DNA of 64,000 nucleotides from Fennellomyces sp. T-0311 (taxonomy: Eukaryota; Mucoromycota; Mucoromycetes; Mucorales; Lichtheimiaceae), in the NCBI GenBank assembly GCA_025266875.1, contig JALLLT010000022.1, positions 1 through 64,000 on the forward strand. The letters are read 5' to 3'. Below the pieces are notes generated by a model. That model had not been told where the DNA came from. It saw only the letters and a program-made list of their open reading frames with translations, and ran no database searches. The position numbers and the translations under genes are program-made. Positions 43,922 to 53,847 of this stretch are shown piece after piece (the stretch's first letter is position 1; each line of letters begins with the position of its first letter).

Positions 43922-46900
43922 ATGGCCTCTGCATCTGAAGACCTTGGGTACCTCATCCGCGTCCATCCAAACTACCCTTCCCTTGTATTTAGAAAAGAGT
44001 TTCAAACTATTGCCTTGTTTAATACTTGGGTTAAGGAGAACCCAAACCAACACGCCACCTTCATCACCAATCGTAAGTATGAGCCACCCAAGGCTTCAGA
44101 TGTAAGCCAGACTCCTGGTACCCGTGGATCTGGCCGTCCCAAGACCCTCCTCAGTAGTACGACATATATTTGCGACCATGCAAGATGTGCTCCCCCTCGC
44201 AATCCAAATGGACCGAACAAAAAGCCTCGAACCTCAAAGAATACCATCAAAGTCAATTGCCCTGCTAAATATCTTGTCAAATACCTGCTGGATGGCAAGG
44301 TCAAAGTAGAATACCACTGGAAACATGAAAACCATGATCCTACCGAAATCAGCGATGCTGTCCGTTCTAAACTTCCTCCTACAACGCTTCAATGGATTCA
44401 AAATCATGTTGACAACCATCTGGACTGGGAAAAAATTCAAGAACATTTGCGATTGACAGAGGAGGAACTTCAAGCAGTAAGTGTAGTATAACATCCTTAT
44501 CACACGACCGGAGTTTCAACATTAAGTAAAGTATTGCCAATAAATCGTATATCATATCGAGTATCCCTCGTTATAGTAGATGATATCAAAAAACATCGAG
44601 TAGCTTCCCTTAAACGGCAAGTGATATAAAAAACCCTTCAGTAGCTCTTTCCGGTAAAATATTCATTAGTAATCATATCTTTTAATCTAAATGTCAATCT
44701 TAATGTTGGCATTTGTACCGGTCTTTGACAACACGGTCAATACAGTGGAAAGAACGTCTTCAATTCGTTTTCCACCAACATTTGCTGCATTAATTATCAG
44801 TGATGCCTGGTCAAATGCAGGTGCGGCTTCCTCTGCAACAGAGCGCCGCAAAGCAAGTCGGTGCTTTTTTTCATCTTCTTGACAGGAAGGTTTCGATGGG
44901 ACCAAGCTTGTAGAACTGTCAACAGAAGAGAAATCTTGGTTGGTATGCAGCAGAGCTGCAGTATGTACCCTTTGTTCTTGTGTTGAAATTTTGTACGCGC
45001 GGACGCCAGCGGTACTACGATGACCTACAGAATAAGAAAACAAATGATGAGCATTTTGGTTTAGCATATTCGATATATCTACTTTACCAGTTGATTCCAT
45101 AATTAACTGCTCATCGATGTTAGCAGCAAATAAACGTGTTGCAATTGTCTTGCGCAATGAGTGGTTGGTGATTTTTTTGTAATCGATCTTGGCATCAGCA
45201 CATCCTTTTTTTAAATACTTGTTAAGACTATTCTGACCGATCGGTTGACATCTGTAGGAAAATTCGCCATTGCGACTAGGCTGTAGATACAGCTTGCGGG
45301 ACTTGCAATCTTGTGGACGTTTGGATAGGTAGAGGTCGATGTCCGCAATTGGCGTTAGGTTGGGAATCTTGACTGTTATATCAGGTGGGATTATCGCATA
45401 TCGAGATTCTTCACCGGTACCGCGTGATTTCAATCCGCCTTGGATGTTCTTTTCACCGACAAAATGTATAAAGTAGCATGCATGTCTCCTACCATCGATT
45501 TCCGTCTGGCTTCGCTCGAGCATATCAATGGTAATATGCGCATGTTGCTGTCCACGGACTGCGCCATACAGCCCAACCCAAAAGTGTACTCTGCGTATAA
45601 GGCCGGTGGCAGTGTCTCTTGAGTAAGATGGGGAGTTAAGCAAAACCTGTTGTTCATTTTCAGAAATAACAGAAGCGCCTTGTGTGCGTAGCCCTCCATT
45701 ACTTGTGAGAACTTTCATTTTGCCATCGATAACACGATGCAAAGGTAAGAAGCGAGGATCGCTCATGATGTCCAGAGGGTTTTCAGGGCTGTAGTGTTCC
45801 TTGAGATATCGGTTAAGAGCTGCGAAGCAATTGTGAACATTCTTCGTCTTATACTCGGTGCCGTCCAATCTGCGTAGGCCAGTAAAAAATCTGCGTAAAT
45901 GAGCCAGTAGATCAGTAATCGGCAGCTCAAGGATCGTTTTATCCGGGCAGAAGTCCTTGCGGTACTCGTCAAATCTTCGTAACCACATCTTGGTGTTACG
46001 GTCTGTATTTTTTACACGAGACTGATCTTCCATCTTGAGAATGTCAGCATCATCAATGCTCGACCATAGGCTCCCATCGTCTGCTACTCAAATCCTTATA
46101 TTAGTGTATAGTTAGTGCAATTGGTTTTGTTATTCACGGACCCGTAGGTGCAGGTGTCATTGTAAGTAAATAAACGAGCAAAAAAAAAGTTTTTTTGGGC
46201 ACCGCATGCTTTATTTACACAGCTGTCAAATGTCTGTGCGACAGGCTTATGAGTGACGTATCACCGAGGCGCAGGAACCTTTTTCAGTTAACTTTCATAT
46301 TGGCAAAAAAAAAATTAACTGCTTCAAAGCATCGACTTGGCCACTCTGGGCATATCAAATTACTAATTGAACACTGTATGATGGTGAAGATCGTATGATA
46401 AATCAGTTAACACACTTGCTCCGTATATGGTTTTATCAGGCAGGGCACTCGTGACTGCGTCAGCTCGTGCGGCCTGATAAATACCATATTATGGCGGAGC
46501 CGTGTGATAACTATCATTTATATAACGCTAACATATGTGTCTAGCTTGAAGATGGTACAGGTCCTTTGCCAGAAGCTTTACGTATCAAGCATCATCATGT
46601 CAATCACATCATTGTCAACAAGCAGTCAAAGTTAGCAAGAAAGCAGCCAATCGATAAAGATAGCGTAATCAGCTGGTTTCTTGAATTGAACGAACAAGGC
46701 TATCAAACGTTGCATCATGTCATGGACTCTACATTTGTTATATCATGGATATCGCCACGCCAAGCGAAGGTAAGTCAATTGTGGAGTGTAACTCGTCAAA
46801 CTTATGTTTTTTTAGTTACTTCAAGAATCAAATGAGATATGTATTGATGCCACGCACAAGACCTGTAAATCAATCATCAATTGCCGGGATGACGCGTATC

Positions 46901-48310
46901 TTTTCTCGATTGTTGCCAAGAATGCTGTTACTGGTCGTGGGTATCCACTTGCGTTCATGATCACAGACAAAGAAGACAGCGAAAACCTGCAACTATGGCT
47001 TCGTTGGATCCGTGATATATTGCATTTTACACCAAAAACAGTTATGATCGACTGTAGTCCTGTTGAAATAGCCAGCATTCGTGCGGTTTATGGTGACCAA
47101 GTTCAAGTTCATTTGTGCCATTGGCATATAAAGCGAGCTTGGGAAAAAAATGTTATGTCAAAGGTAATGTTCTTCTCAAATACTGTTATAATATGATCAC
47201 TAATGCATGTATATCTAGATCAGAAGTCCATTATCATCCACAGATACAAAAATACGAAGAAAGGAGGCGCGCGTGGCACTTACTGGATTGATGGAGTGTA
47301 AAACAAACGATGCATTTGAAGCCGCGTGGGACGACTTTGGCAAAACATGGCGTGACAAGTATATGCATATCGATTTTTACAAGTATGTTCTCGACTTTTG
47401 GTTACCTAAACGACATCTTTGGTGTAAGGCATGGAGACCGATAAGTATATGTGTTGATGTATTAGCATGCTTTACTTATGTATTTATGCTTTAGACCGCA
47501 ACCTTCCACACAAACAACTTGATTGAAAGCTGGCACAGTAAACTGAAACGCAAATATCTACCATATAATCGCAACCATCGTGTTGATCGAGTTATATACG
47601 TATTGACGCAGTTGGCAGAGCGAGATTACCGCGCGCAAGTGCTTCGTGTATTGGCTGGTATTGAGGATACTGCTGCTGCTATCAATGCCGTGGCGAGAAA
47701 GAAAAAAGCGAGCAAGATTTCGCCGTTCGTTGCAGATCAAATGATAAAGATAAATGCCGATCATGTATGTATATCCATATATCCATATAATTACTCTTTC
47801 TTATATCTCCATTATGTCAAACAGGTTACTTGTCTGTCCTTTTCTAGTACATTTGTATATGTCTTGAAGGTCGCTGAAGTTATTGATGGGAAAGGTGTGA
47901 TATTGTCTTGCACTTGTGAGGATTTTGAAGTACATAAGGAGCCATGTAAGCACATATTTCTTGTGAGTTTACATACAACCCTCCCTGTCATCACGAGTCG
48001 CCTGGTCCCATCGCTTTCTTTGTCCTCGGCACCTTCACTGCCACCACCTGCAACAACAACAACAACAGCAGCAGCAGCAGAATCTCTTTTGCAAGAGCAG
48101 CATCGTCAACAACAACAACAGCAACAACATCGACAAGATCTTCTTGTTGAATTAGATCGTTCCAAAAGTCAAGTTGACAATTTTCTTGCGAAGTCCAAGT
48201 CAAAAGCATCTATATCTCAATTAGAAAGTATAATAGCACTACAAAAACGAATGTATAGTGAGCTAGAAAAAATAATGAACCCAAATGCACGACCTTCTCG
48301 GCAGAGTTAG
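43922..48310 (+). CDS. MULE transposase (six exons)
   Basis: Exons 43922-44476, 46545-46769, 46816-47163, 47219-47440, 47495-47764 and 47825-48310 all join in phase 0 to about 701 residues. Domains: an N-terminal zinc-binding region (YICDHARC...VNCPAKY...HWKHENHD), the catalytic core with ICIDATHKT (first Asp), VMIDCSPVE (second Asp), CHWHIKRAWEKN, NNLIESWHSKLK (Glu), a SWIM finger CTCEDF...CKHIF and a Thr/Gln-rich tail. The first intron is 2.07 kb because it holds a tyrosine-recombinase gene. The fourth intron starts ATAAGT instead of GTAAGT; if not spliced, translation stops after exon 4. Otherwise no stop or frameshift was found. Confidence 0.75.
44687..46033 (-). CDS. Crypton-like tyrosine recombinase
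   Basis: An open frame of 448 codons. An N-terminal SAM-like domain (TKMWLRRFDEYRKDF) is followed by a region like the Crypton-derived DUF3504 domain of animal ZMYM proteins, then the catalytic residues: Arg in GLYGAVRGQQH, His and Arg in TNHSLRKT, His in TGHRSTAG and Tyr in GVRAYK. The last motif is only complete if a 63-bp in-frame intron (45025-45087, GTAAAG to TGTAG) is spliced, giving 427 residues. The C-terminus is Ser-rich. Intact triad and no stops suggest an active or recently active recombinase. It is antisense to the MULE gene that hosts it. Confidence 0.8.
   Translation of the reverse strand: MEDQSRVKNTDRNTKMWLRRFDEYRKDFCPDKTILELPITDLLAHLRRFFTGLRRLDGTEYKTKNVHNCFAALNRYLKEHYSPENPLDIMSDPRFLPLHRVIDGKMKVLTSNGGLRTQGASVISENEQQVLLNSPSYSRDTATGLIRRVHFWVGLYGAVRGQQHAHITIDMLERSQTEIDGRRHACYFIHFVGEKNIQGGLKSRGTGEESRYAIIPPDITVKIPNLTPIADIDLYLSKRPQDCKSRKLYLQPSRNGEFSYRCQPIGQNSLNKYLKKGCADAKIDYKKITNHSLRKTIATRLFAANIDEQLIMESTGKVDISNMLNQNAHHLFSYSVGHRSTAGVRAYKISTQEQRVHTAALLHTNQDFSSVDSSTSLVPSKPSCQEDEKKHRLALRRSVAEEAAPAFDQASLIINAANVGGKRIEDVLSTVLTVLSKTGTNANIKIDI
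46426..46498. other. Imperfect hairpin near the recombinase element end
   Basis: GCTCCG..ATATGGT.TTTATCAGGC and its reverse complement surround a GC-rich core with a further GCAC/GTGC pairing. It lies 400 bp upstream of the recombinase start and near the right boundary of the element. Confidence 0.55.
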
Positions 48311-48812
48311 GCGATAAAATAAATTTTCATCAAGGGCACTTGGCTTTTTTTTCATGATGGTACTCTGCAGGCAGTGGCACTTAGCCGATTTTTACAGTGA
48401 GCAGCACTTTGCCAATGTGATGTAGAAGGATCAATTGGTAACAATAAAGAGTCGCTGAGACCGTAAAATAAATCTCTGTTCTGGTTGTCTTTTCATATGC
48501 TAAACTAGTGCCTTATTTATACTGTTGACTACGGCACATCTTTGACTGTCCTTCTAGCATCTTCTAGTTATTGAAGGTACATTTGTCATCTAGTGATGTT
48601 TCACTGAGTGTCGCTCTTCACTCTGATTGTTTCACTTTCATATTTTATCCGATTCTTCTTTTATCCGAACTTATGTTTATCCGAATTCATCTTTATGCGA
48701 ATTATCATGTCAGCCACGACAGCCAATTTTTGCAGTGAGTGGAACTTAGCATCAAATTTTTGTGACTGGAAAATGAGCCCTGACGTAATTTTTGATGTTG
48801 GATAGAGGCGGT
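48311..48812. other. 3' part of MULE2
   Basis: Non-coding. Repeated GCAGTG-type words and TTTATCCGAA/TTATGCGAA near 48660-48700 precede the terminal repeat. Confidence 0.5.
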
Positions 48813-48822
48813 CACCTTCGTC

Positions 48823-50305
48823 AACAGACACGCAGTCACCTGCGTTACGCATGAGTCAAGTGACCAACACTGTTGATATGATCACACCACCTGTTGAGGC
48901 ACGCGCCAGACTCCTTGAGGAAGCTCATCTCCTTGGACATTATGGTGCCGATGCCATTGTCAACGCACTTCACGATGACGGTCTTCACTGGACCAACATT
49001 CGCAAGGATGCACTGAACACAGTGGCCAAATGCCCCGATTGCCAACGCTTTAACATCGGGAAACACGGTTACCATCCACTACAACACGTGAAAGCTGACA
49101 GACCTGGTGATCATTGGGCGATTGACCTTGGCGACTTCAATGTTGTCAGTGACAGTGGTAATGCTTTTTTACTTGTCATGCTGGATATATTCACACGTTT
49201 CGTGGTTTTACGAGCCATACCTGACAAAACAGCTCCCACCATCGCACGTACTCTGATTGACGTCTTCTCCTTGCTGGGCTATCCAAAAGTCCTTACGCAT
49301 GACTGGGGTACAGAGTTCCACAACTCTTTGTGCAAGCTTCTTGCCAAGACCTCCGGTTACGAGTTGCGCTTATCTTCAAAGTACCATCCACGCGGAAATG
49401 GTGCCGTCGAGAAAGCTGTAGGAATTGCGAAGCAAACCATCATCAAGCGATTACAAGGGAAGAACACGGAATGGGACTTGTTCGTTGCCAGCTCTCAGCT
49501 GTCAATGAACTGTCGTCATACCAAACTGCATGGTTCTCGTCCTTTCAGCGTGATGCTTGGTCGCAAGCCCAATGGTTTCCAAGACTATACTGGTGTACAG
49601 CTCGGATCAGCCTCTTCGTCCTCAAAGGATGTTAAGGCCCTGATGCAACACATCGAGGATTGGGAAAACATGGTCATTCCTGCTATCAGCGCTCGCATGG
49701 ATGCTGTACGAGCTATTGAGAAAAGTAAGTTCGACAGTCAGAACTGCATTATCGATGGCTTCCCTATCGGCAGCAAGGTCATGATCAAGAACATCGCACG
49801 AGCGGCTAAGACTGACCCTCGTTATGTTGGACCATACACTGTCTATGGTATTACCAAAGGGGGTAGTTATGTCCTTTCTGACACTACTGGCGAATTGCTA
49901 TCAAGAAACGTTCCACCTTCGCACATCAAGCAAATCTCACCGGATTCTATTGTACAATCCGAAGATACCTACGAGATTCTTGCAGTCGTGGATCACAAAC
50001 TTGACAGTAATAACCAATACCTTTATCGAGTACGTTGGAAGGGATATGATGATCCAAAGGAAGATACCTGGGAACCGACCGATCACTTCAATAGCTTGGA
50101 TCTCATCCAACAATATTGGAGTCGACGTGCGACAGCTCCTACTACCAACAACAAACGTAGACGTGCTGAAGGGACCAGTACAAAAACGCGAGCCAACAGC
50201 TTCTCCACGACTTCTGCTTACAGTCGTATAGAAACACGCTCGTTCAAGCGCAGACGTGTTGCTGCAGCCAACACTGCCTCCAGTAAGAAATCAAAACGCG
50301 CTTAG
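48823..50305 (+). pseudogene. Integrase with chromodomain (chromovirus)
   Basis: This continues the pol frame from 43791. The HHCC domain (EEAHLLGHYGAD...KCPDCQRF) and the catalytic core with AIDLGDF (first Asp), LTHDWGTEF (second Asp, in a variant context) and GAVEKAVG (Glu) are complete. The C-terminus is a chromodomain (EILAVVDHKLDSNNQYLYRV, KGYDDPKEDTWEP, about 49970-50100), which steers chromoviruses to modified histones, then an Arg/Lys-rich tail. This piece is itself open, but it is severed from RT by MULE2. Confidence 0.88.
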
Positions 50306-50443
50306 ACATGACTTTTTTGCCCATCACTTTTTCTCCCACTGGGTTTTTCTGGGTTTTTCTAGTCATTGGTATGCTGTTTATCCGCAAGCGTAGGGACCTA
50401 CAACAATCCTTTTCATACAGTTGTTTCGTCTGGAGGGGGGCAA

Positions 50444-50823
50444 TGTCGTATTCCCGACATACACTATCATCCATGGTTACATGCTTTTCCTTCTTTATGC
50501 TACATCCGCTGTCATTACGACATCAACAACTGTACAGTTATCGATTGCCTTATTTGCTCTTATGTGCAACCTTGATTCGGGTTTACCAATTGTAAGGCAA
50601 CTCCTTTAACTTGGTTTCATATGTTCTTCGGCTCCTTCATCTATAAGGCAAGATCATATGAAAGTCGGCAATAACATGGATCACAGGCTTATTAGACAAA
50701 GCATTCGCCTTCTTCGTCCCGAACTCATCAACAGTATAAATAGAGAGCAGTTTTCCTCAATAAAACATTATCTTATTTTGGTCTCGTCATTCGAAAGCCT
50801 TTCCTCGTTTAAACGATACCACA
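50444..50823 (+). repeat. Chromovirus 3' LTR (380 bp)
   Basis: Mate of 40126-40505. It follows a polypurine tract at 50430-50443. Confidence 0.92.
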
Positions 50824-50830
50824 CTGACAT

Positions 50831-50850
50831 TGAGAGAGAGAGAGAGAGAA
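50831..50850. repeat. (GA)n microsatellite
   Basis: A pure GA run directly after the right target duplication, within DIRS sequence. Confidence 0.8.
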
Positions 50851-50876
50851 ATAGTTGAGGGGTGGGAGGTGGTCCA

Positions 50877-50975
50877 TCACTGGATCCACCTTCACTCGAA
50901 TAATGTATTGTAGCCGTCGGCCTACGGCCTCGGCGAAATACCTCATTATTCTTCGTTGGAAGGTGGATCCAGTGA
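50877..50975. repeat. DIRS internal complementary region, hairpin-forming
   Basis: The perfect 17-bp arms TCACTGGATCCACCTTC (50877-50893) and GAAGGTGGATCCAGTGA (50959-50975) flank a further GCCGTCGGCC...GGCCTCGGC pairing. The last codons and stop of the recombinase gene are encoded in its right arm. Confidence 0.8.
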
Positions 50976-52004
50976 TTGTGCATTCAGAGTACGCGAGAGT
51001 CCGTCAGGTTCATCGAGCGCTAACGAGGTAAAGTTCGTCCTTGTTTCCCGTGACAGCCGGTAAAATTTCTCAAAAATCGCTTGGGAGGACCACCCACCAT
51101 GCACCACCACATCATTGATATTGGCGCCTGCCTGTACCGCTCGTGTAGATCCTAGTGCCCGGGCCTTGATGGGTTTGTTCGACGGGTCGGACGGTATGAG
51201 CTTCATGATGGACTTGATGTGTTTATCAATGCACTGTGCCTTGATAGGCGCGGAGAAATCACGAAGATCCCGCATCAGATAGTTAATTGTAACTTGAGAC
51301 AAATAGGAGTGTGGTGCAATACACGGGCTAGAAGCAATACGTCGCGTATACACCAAAAATGCTTGAACCGGGCAAAAGAGCGCAACAGTGTGTCGAGCCA
51401 GTGTAACAGTCTTGGTGATGCGTTTGCCTTGTCTTTTTTCCTTGGGTGCCACCACGAACAAGACCAATGGATCCTCCTCTGTCGCTGGGCGGATGGATTG
51501 GTCCAAATCCACATGTTCAATATCCGATGGTCGCATGAACCCGCACACACCCAACAGCCACGCGAGTTTTCTTGTAAGATCGGCTGGTTCGAGTTGGTCG
51601 TTATCGCCCAGCTGGCGAAGATAATCGAGAACAGGTGTAATATCGATGTTGCCGGATGGAGCTGACTGGATGGTCATCTCGTTCAATGATTGAAAATATG
51701 TGGTGAATAGCCATGAGGTAGTAATGGGCTTGCGGTCTTCAAATAAATCCAAAATGGCCGACTTGTATGCTGTGATTGTTGTGGTAGACCAATCGTATGT
51801 CTTTTTACCGTGCGCCAAATAGTTGATGATGTTGGCTGGAGCTGGTTCTAACGGATCCACCTTGTGCGCTGTACACCAGTCCAAGTATCGTTTTTGAATC
51901 GCTTTGTATTGCTGACTGGTTTGCTGGCGATCCGGATGAAGCACCAAGTCGATGACATCTTGGTCCGCACCCGCCATCTCTAAGCGTCGCACCTTATGCT
52001 CCAT
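50946..52004 (-). CDS. DIRS tyrosine recombinase
   Basis: The frame from MEHKVRRLEMAG (52004) to the stop at 50946 gives 352 residues and overlaps the RT stop by 25 nt. It shows a SAM-like N-terminal domain (QYKAIQKRYLDWCTAH) and the catalytic region with GFMRPSDIEHV (Arg), ALGSTRAVQAG (the His/Arg box, with Leu-Gly instead of the usual His), HGGWSSQAIFEKFY (His, Trp and the nucleophilic Tyr). The enzyme circularises and inserts DIRS cDNA without target duplication. The same frame stays open upstream into the RT gene, but that part is a shadow. No lesion seen. Confidence 0.85.
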   Translation of the reverse strand: MEHKVRRLEMAGADQDVIDLVLHPDRQQTSQQYKAIQKRYLDWCTAHKVDPLEPAPANIINYLAHGKKTYDWSTTTITAYKSAILDLFEDRKPITTSWLFTTYFQSLNEMTIQSAPSGNIDITPVLDYLRQLGDNDQLEPADLTRKLAWLLGVCGFMRPSDIEHVDLDQSIRPATEEDPLVLFVVAPKEKRQGKRITKTVTLARHTVALFCPVQAFLVYTRRIASSPCIAPHSYLSQVTINYLMRDLRDFSAPIKAQCIDKHIKSIMKLIPSDPSNKPIKARALGSTRAVQAGANINDVVVHGGWSSQAIFEKFYRLSRETRTNFTSLALDEPDGLSRTLNAQSLDPPSNEE

Positions 52005-53809
52005 GCTGCCAGGGACCAATGGGGATTGCGATCTAGGGCGTTTACTGTCTGACCGATGGCTGGTAGGACTGCAGAACGTGGTATCTTGAGCGGTTTGCGT
52101 GTTGCCATGCTTTGAAGCGTCAGGAACCAAATTGCTGACGGCCACCAGGGTGTGATGATGGTTGCGGCTGCCTGTTCTTGCCGAATCTTGGCGAGGATGA
52201 GCGGTATCAAGTTCCACGGTGGGCATATGTATGTCGTGCCCAGGTTCGTCCAATTGATAGATAGAGCATCGGTCGCTAGGGCTTGCGGGTCCCATTTCCA
52301 TGTCACATATGTGGGTAGGAGAGCATTTGCGCGATGTGCAAACAAGTCCACTTGATGCGGCCCCCACTTGCAATCCAGTCGGTGAAAGTATCCTGGTGTG
52401 ATCCTCCACTCCAATTGTGTCGTCAAACGGCGTGATGGTGCATCGGCTGGGTTGAATATTGATGGCACATACGTCAGTTGGATATGAGTGTGGGTCGTGA
52501 GACAGTAGTGCCATATACGACGTGCAAGCTTCATGAGCGTTGGCGACTTCGTGCCACCAAACTTGTTGATATAGGCGATAGTCGTGCTGTTGTCGCAATA
52601 AATCCGAATTCGTTTGCCGCGTAATGTTGGAAGGTGTACTGCCTTCCAGATAACCTGCAGTTCTTTCCAATTGATATGCTGCGCTGTTTCGAATGTCGTC
52701 CACTTGCCGTTCCACATGCTCTGTTCGTGTACTACTCCCCATGCGTCGTTCGATGCATCGGTGAATATTTCCGTCTGTGGTGTCTGAGGTATGAAACTCT
52801 GTCCGTTCCACTCAGATAGCTGATCCCTCCACCAGATCAACTCGTTGACTGCATGTAGGTTCAGGACGATTGTCGATGTCCATGACTGTGTTTGGCGTAG
52901 CTGGTCGTTCTTTGCTGCCAACAAGTGCCTTGTCTGTAGGTGTGCTGGAAACACTGCTGCTGTCATTGCCTGCGCCTTGCCGATAAATGCCGCCAAATGG
53001 CGGATGCTGCATTGTCGTTGGTGTATCAGTTTTGTCGCTGCACGTCGCAAGTCGCGTATTTTCGATGCTGGTACCGAAAGGGTCATGTTGCGAGTGTCAA
53101 TGTGGAAACCAAGGTGCTCGATCTGTTGTGATGGCTGGAGATTTGACTTGCTGAGTTTGATTAAAAAACCTAACTCCTGAAGCTTTTGTTGCACTAGGTT
53201 GGTGTCGTATTTCGAAGATGCCTCGTCCTTGGCTACGACTAGTAAATCGTCCAAATAGATCGATAGTCTTATCCCTTTGCGCCGCGCCCACTTGCCCAAC
53301 GGACGGAGGATCTTGGTGAATACCATCGGGCTGAGCTTCATGCCGAAACTGAGCATGTTCCAATGATATAGTTTGTTGCGCCATGGGAACTGCAGATATT
53401 TTTGGGATGATGGATGGATAGGCTGATGAAGGAAGGCGTCTTCCAAATCGATACTCGTCAGGTAGTCGTTCTGGTTGATCAAGGAGCATGCCGTGCGCAT
53501 TGTTTCCATCTTGAAAGGCCGCGGGGTGATGTACTGGTTTAGCGGTTTCAAATTGAGGACCAGACGACGATCGCCTGTTTTCTTCGGGATGGTGAAGAGT
53601 TGCGACCGGAAACCTAGGGAGCTTGGTGGAATCTCCTCGATAGCACGCTTTGACAAAAGCTTCGAAATTTCCTGGTCGATGCCGGTTTGTTGTTCGAGCA
53701 ATTGTTGGTATTGCATCAATTGGGGGTTGTTGGTGAGCGGTGGTGGGTGTATGAATGGAATCTTGAAGCCTTGTCCCACTACTCGACGCACCCATCCGTC
53801 CTTGGTCAA
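51980..53809 (-). CDS. DIRS reverse transcriptase-RNase H
   Basis: 609 codons, open. RT landmarks are SQLFTIPKKTGDRRLVLNLK, TSIDLEDAFLHQPI, SFGMKLSPMVFTK and the active site SIYLDDLLVV. RNase H shows EIFTDASNDAWG, INWKELQVIWKAV and IRIYCDNSTTIAYIN. The C-terminal part has PPWNLIPLIL and TIITPWWPSAIW segments common in DIRS RT proteins. It starts 38 nt after the gag stop and overlaps the recombinase start. Probably functional by sequence. Confidence 0.88.
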   Translation of the reverse strand: MTKDGWVRRVVGQGFKIPFIHPPPLTNNPQLMQYQQLLEQQTGIDQEISKLLSKRAIEEIPPSSLGFRSQLFTIPKKTGDRRLVLNLKPLNQYITPRPFKMETMRTACSLINQNDYLTSIDLEDAFLHQPIHPSSQKYLQFPWRNKLYHWNMLSFGMKLSPMVFTKILRPLGKWARRKGIRLSIYLDDLLVVAKDEASSKYDTNLVQQKLQELGFLIKLSKSNLQPSQQIEHLGFHIDTRNMTLSVPASKIRDLRRAATKLIHQRQCSIRHLAAFIGKAQAMTAAVFPAHLQTRHLLAAKNDQLRQTQSWTSTIVLNLHAVNELIWWRDQLSEWNGQSFIPQTPQTEIFTDASNDAWGVVHEQSMWNGKWTTFETAQHINWKELQVIWKAVHLPTLRGKRIRIYCDNSTTIAYINKFGGTKSPTLMKLARRIWHYCLTTHTHIQLTYVPSIFNPADAPSRRLTTQLEWRITPGYFHRLDCKWGPHQVDLFAHRANALLPTYVTWKWDPQALATDALSINWTNLGTTYICPPWNLIPLILAKIRQEQAAATIITPWWPSAIWFLTLQSMATRKPLKIPRSAVLPAIGQTVNALDRNPHWSLAAWSIRCDA

Positions 53810-53847
53810 CTTCTTCCATGCCAGTAAGAAAGCAGATAAGCGCCCTC

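Larger units (their letters stand above)
44497..46510 (-). mobile_element. Tyrosine-recombinase element in a MULE intron
   Basis: The insertion lies wholly inside the first intron of the MULE transposase (44477-46544). The short inverted sequence TTATCACACG is found at 44497 and, reversed, at 46501-46510, and could mark the ends. A long imperfect hairpin lies at 46426-46498. No target duplication was defined. The gene inside is Crypton-like; classic Cryptons lack inverted ends, so the limits are tentative. Confidence 0.45.
43792..48812. mobile_element. MULE2: Mutator-like element (5 kb)
   Basis: Flanked by the direct repeat CACCTTCGTC (43782-43791 and 48813-48822). Removing the element and one repeat restores the pol frame (NAPSS joined to TDTQSPALRM). 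Inverted ends: 43805-43845 matches 48760-48800 at 39 of 41 positions, the outermost 12 bp having diverged. It carries one plus-strand transposase gene and, in the first intron of that gene, a tyrosine-recombinase gene. Confidence 0.85.
40126..50823 (+). mobile_element. Ty3/gypsy chromovirus with a MULE inside
   Basis: Two 380-bp LTRs (40126-40505 and 50444-50823), both TGTCG...CCACA, are flanked by the 5-bp duplication CTGAC (40121-40125 and 50824-50828). A polypurine tract TGGAGGGGGGCAA precedes the right LTR. It encodes gag, protease, RT, RNase H, integrase and a C-terminal chromodomain. Without the MULE it is 5.7 kb. The LTRs differ at about seven positions by my count, suggesting a moderately recent insertion. 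Confidence 0.92.

Noticed and set aside
52005..52811. N-terminal extension of the DIRS recombinase frame
   Set aside because: Overlaps RT/RNase H in another frame and has no recombinase similarity; the ATG at 52004 fits better.
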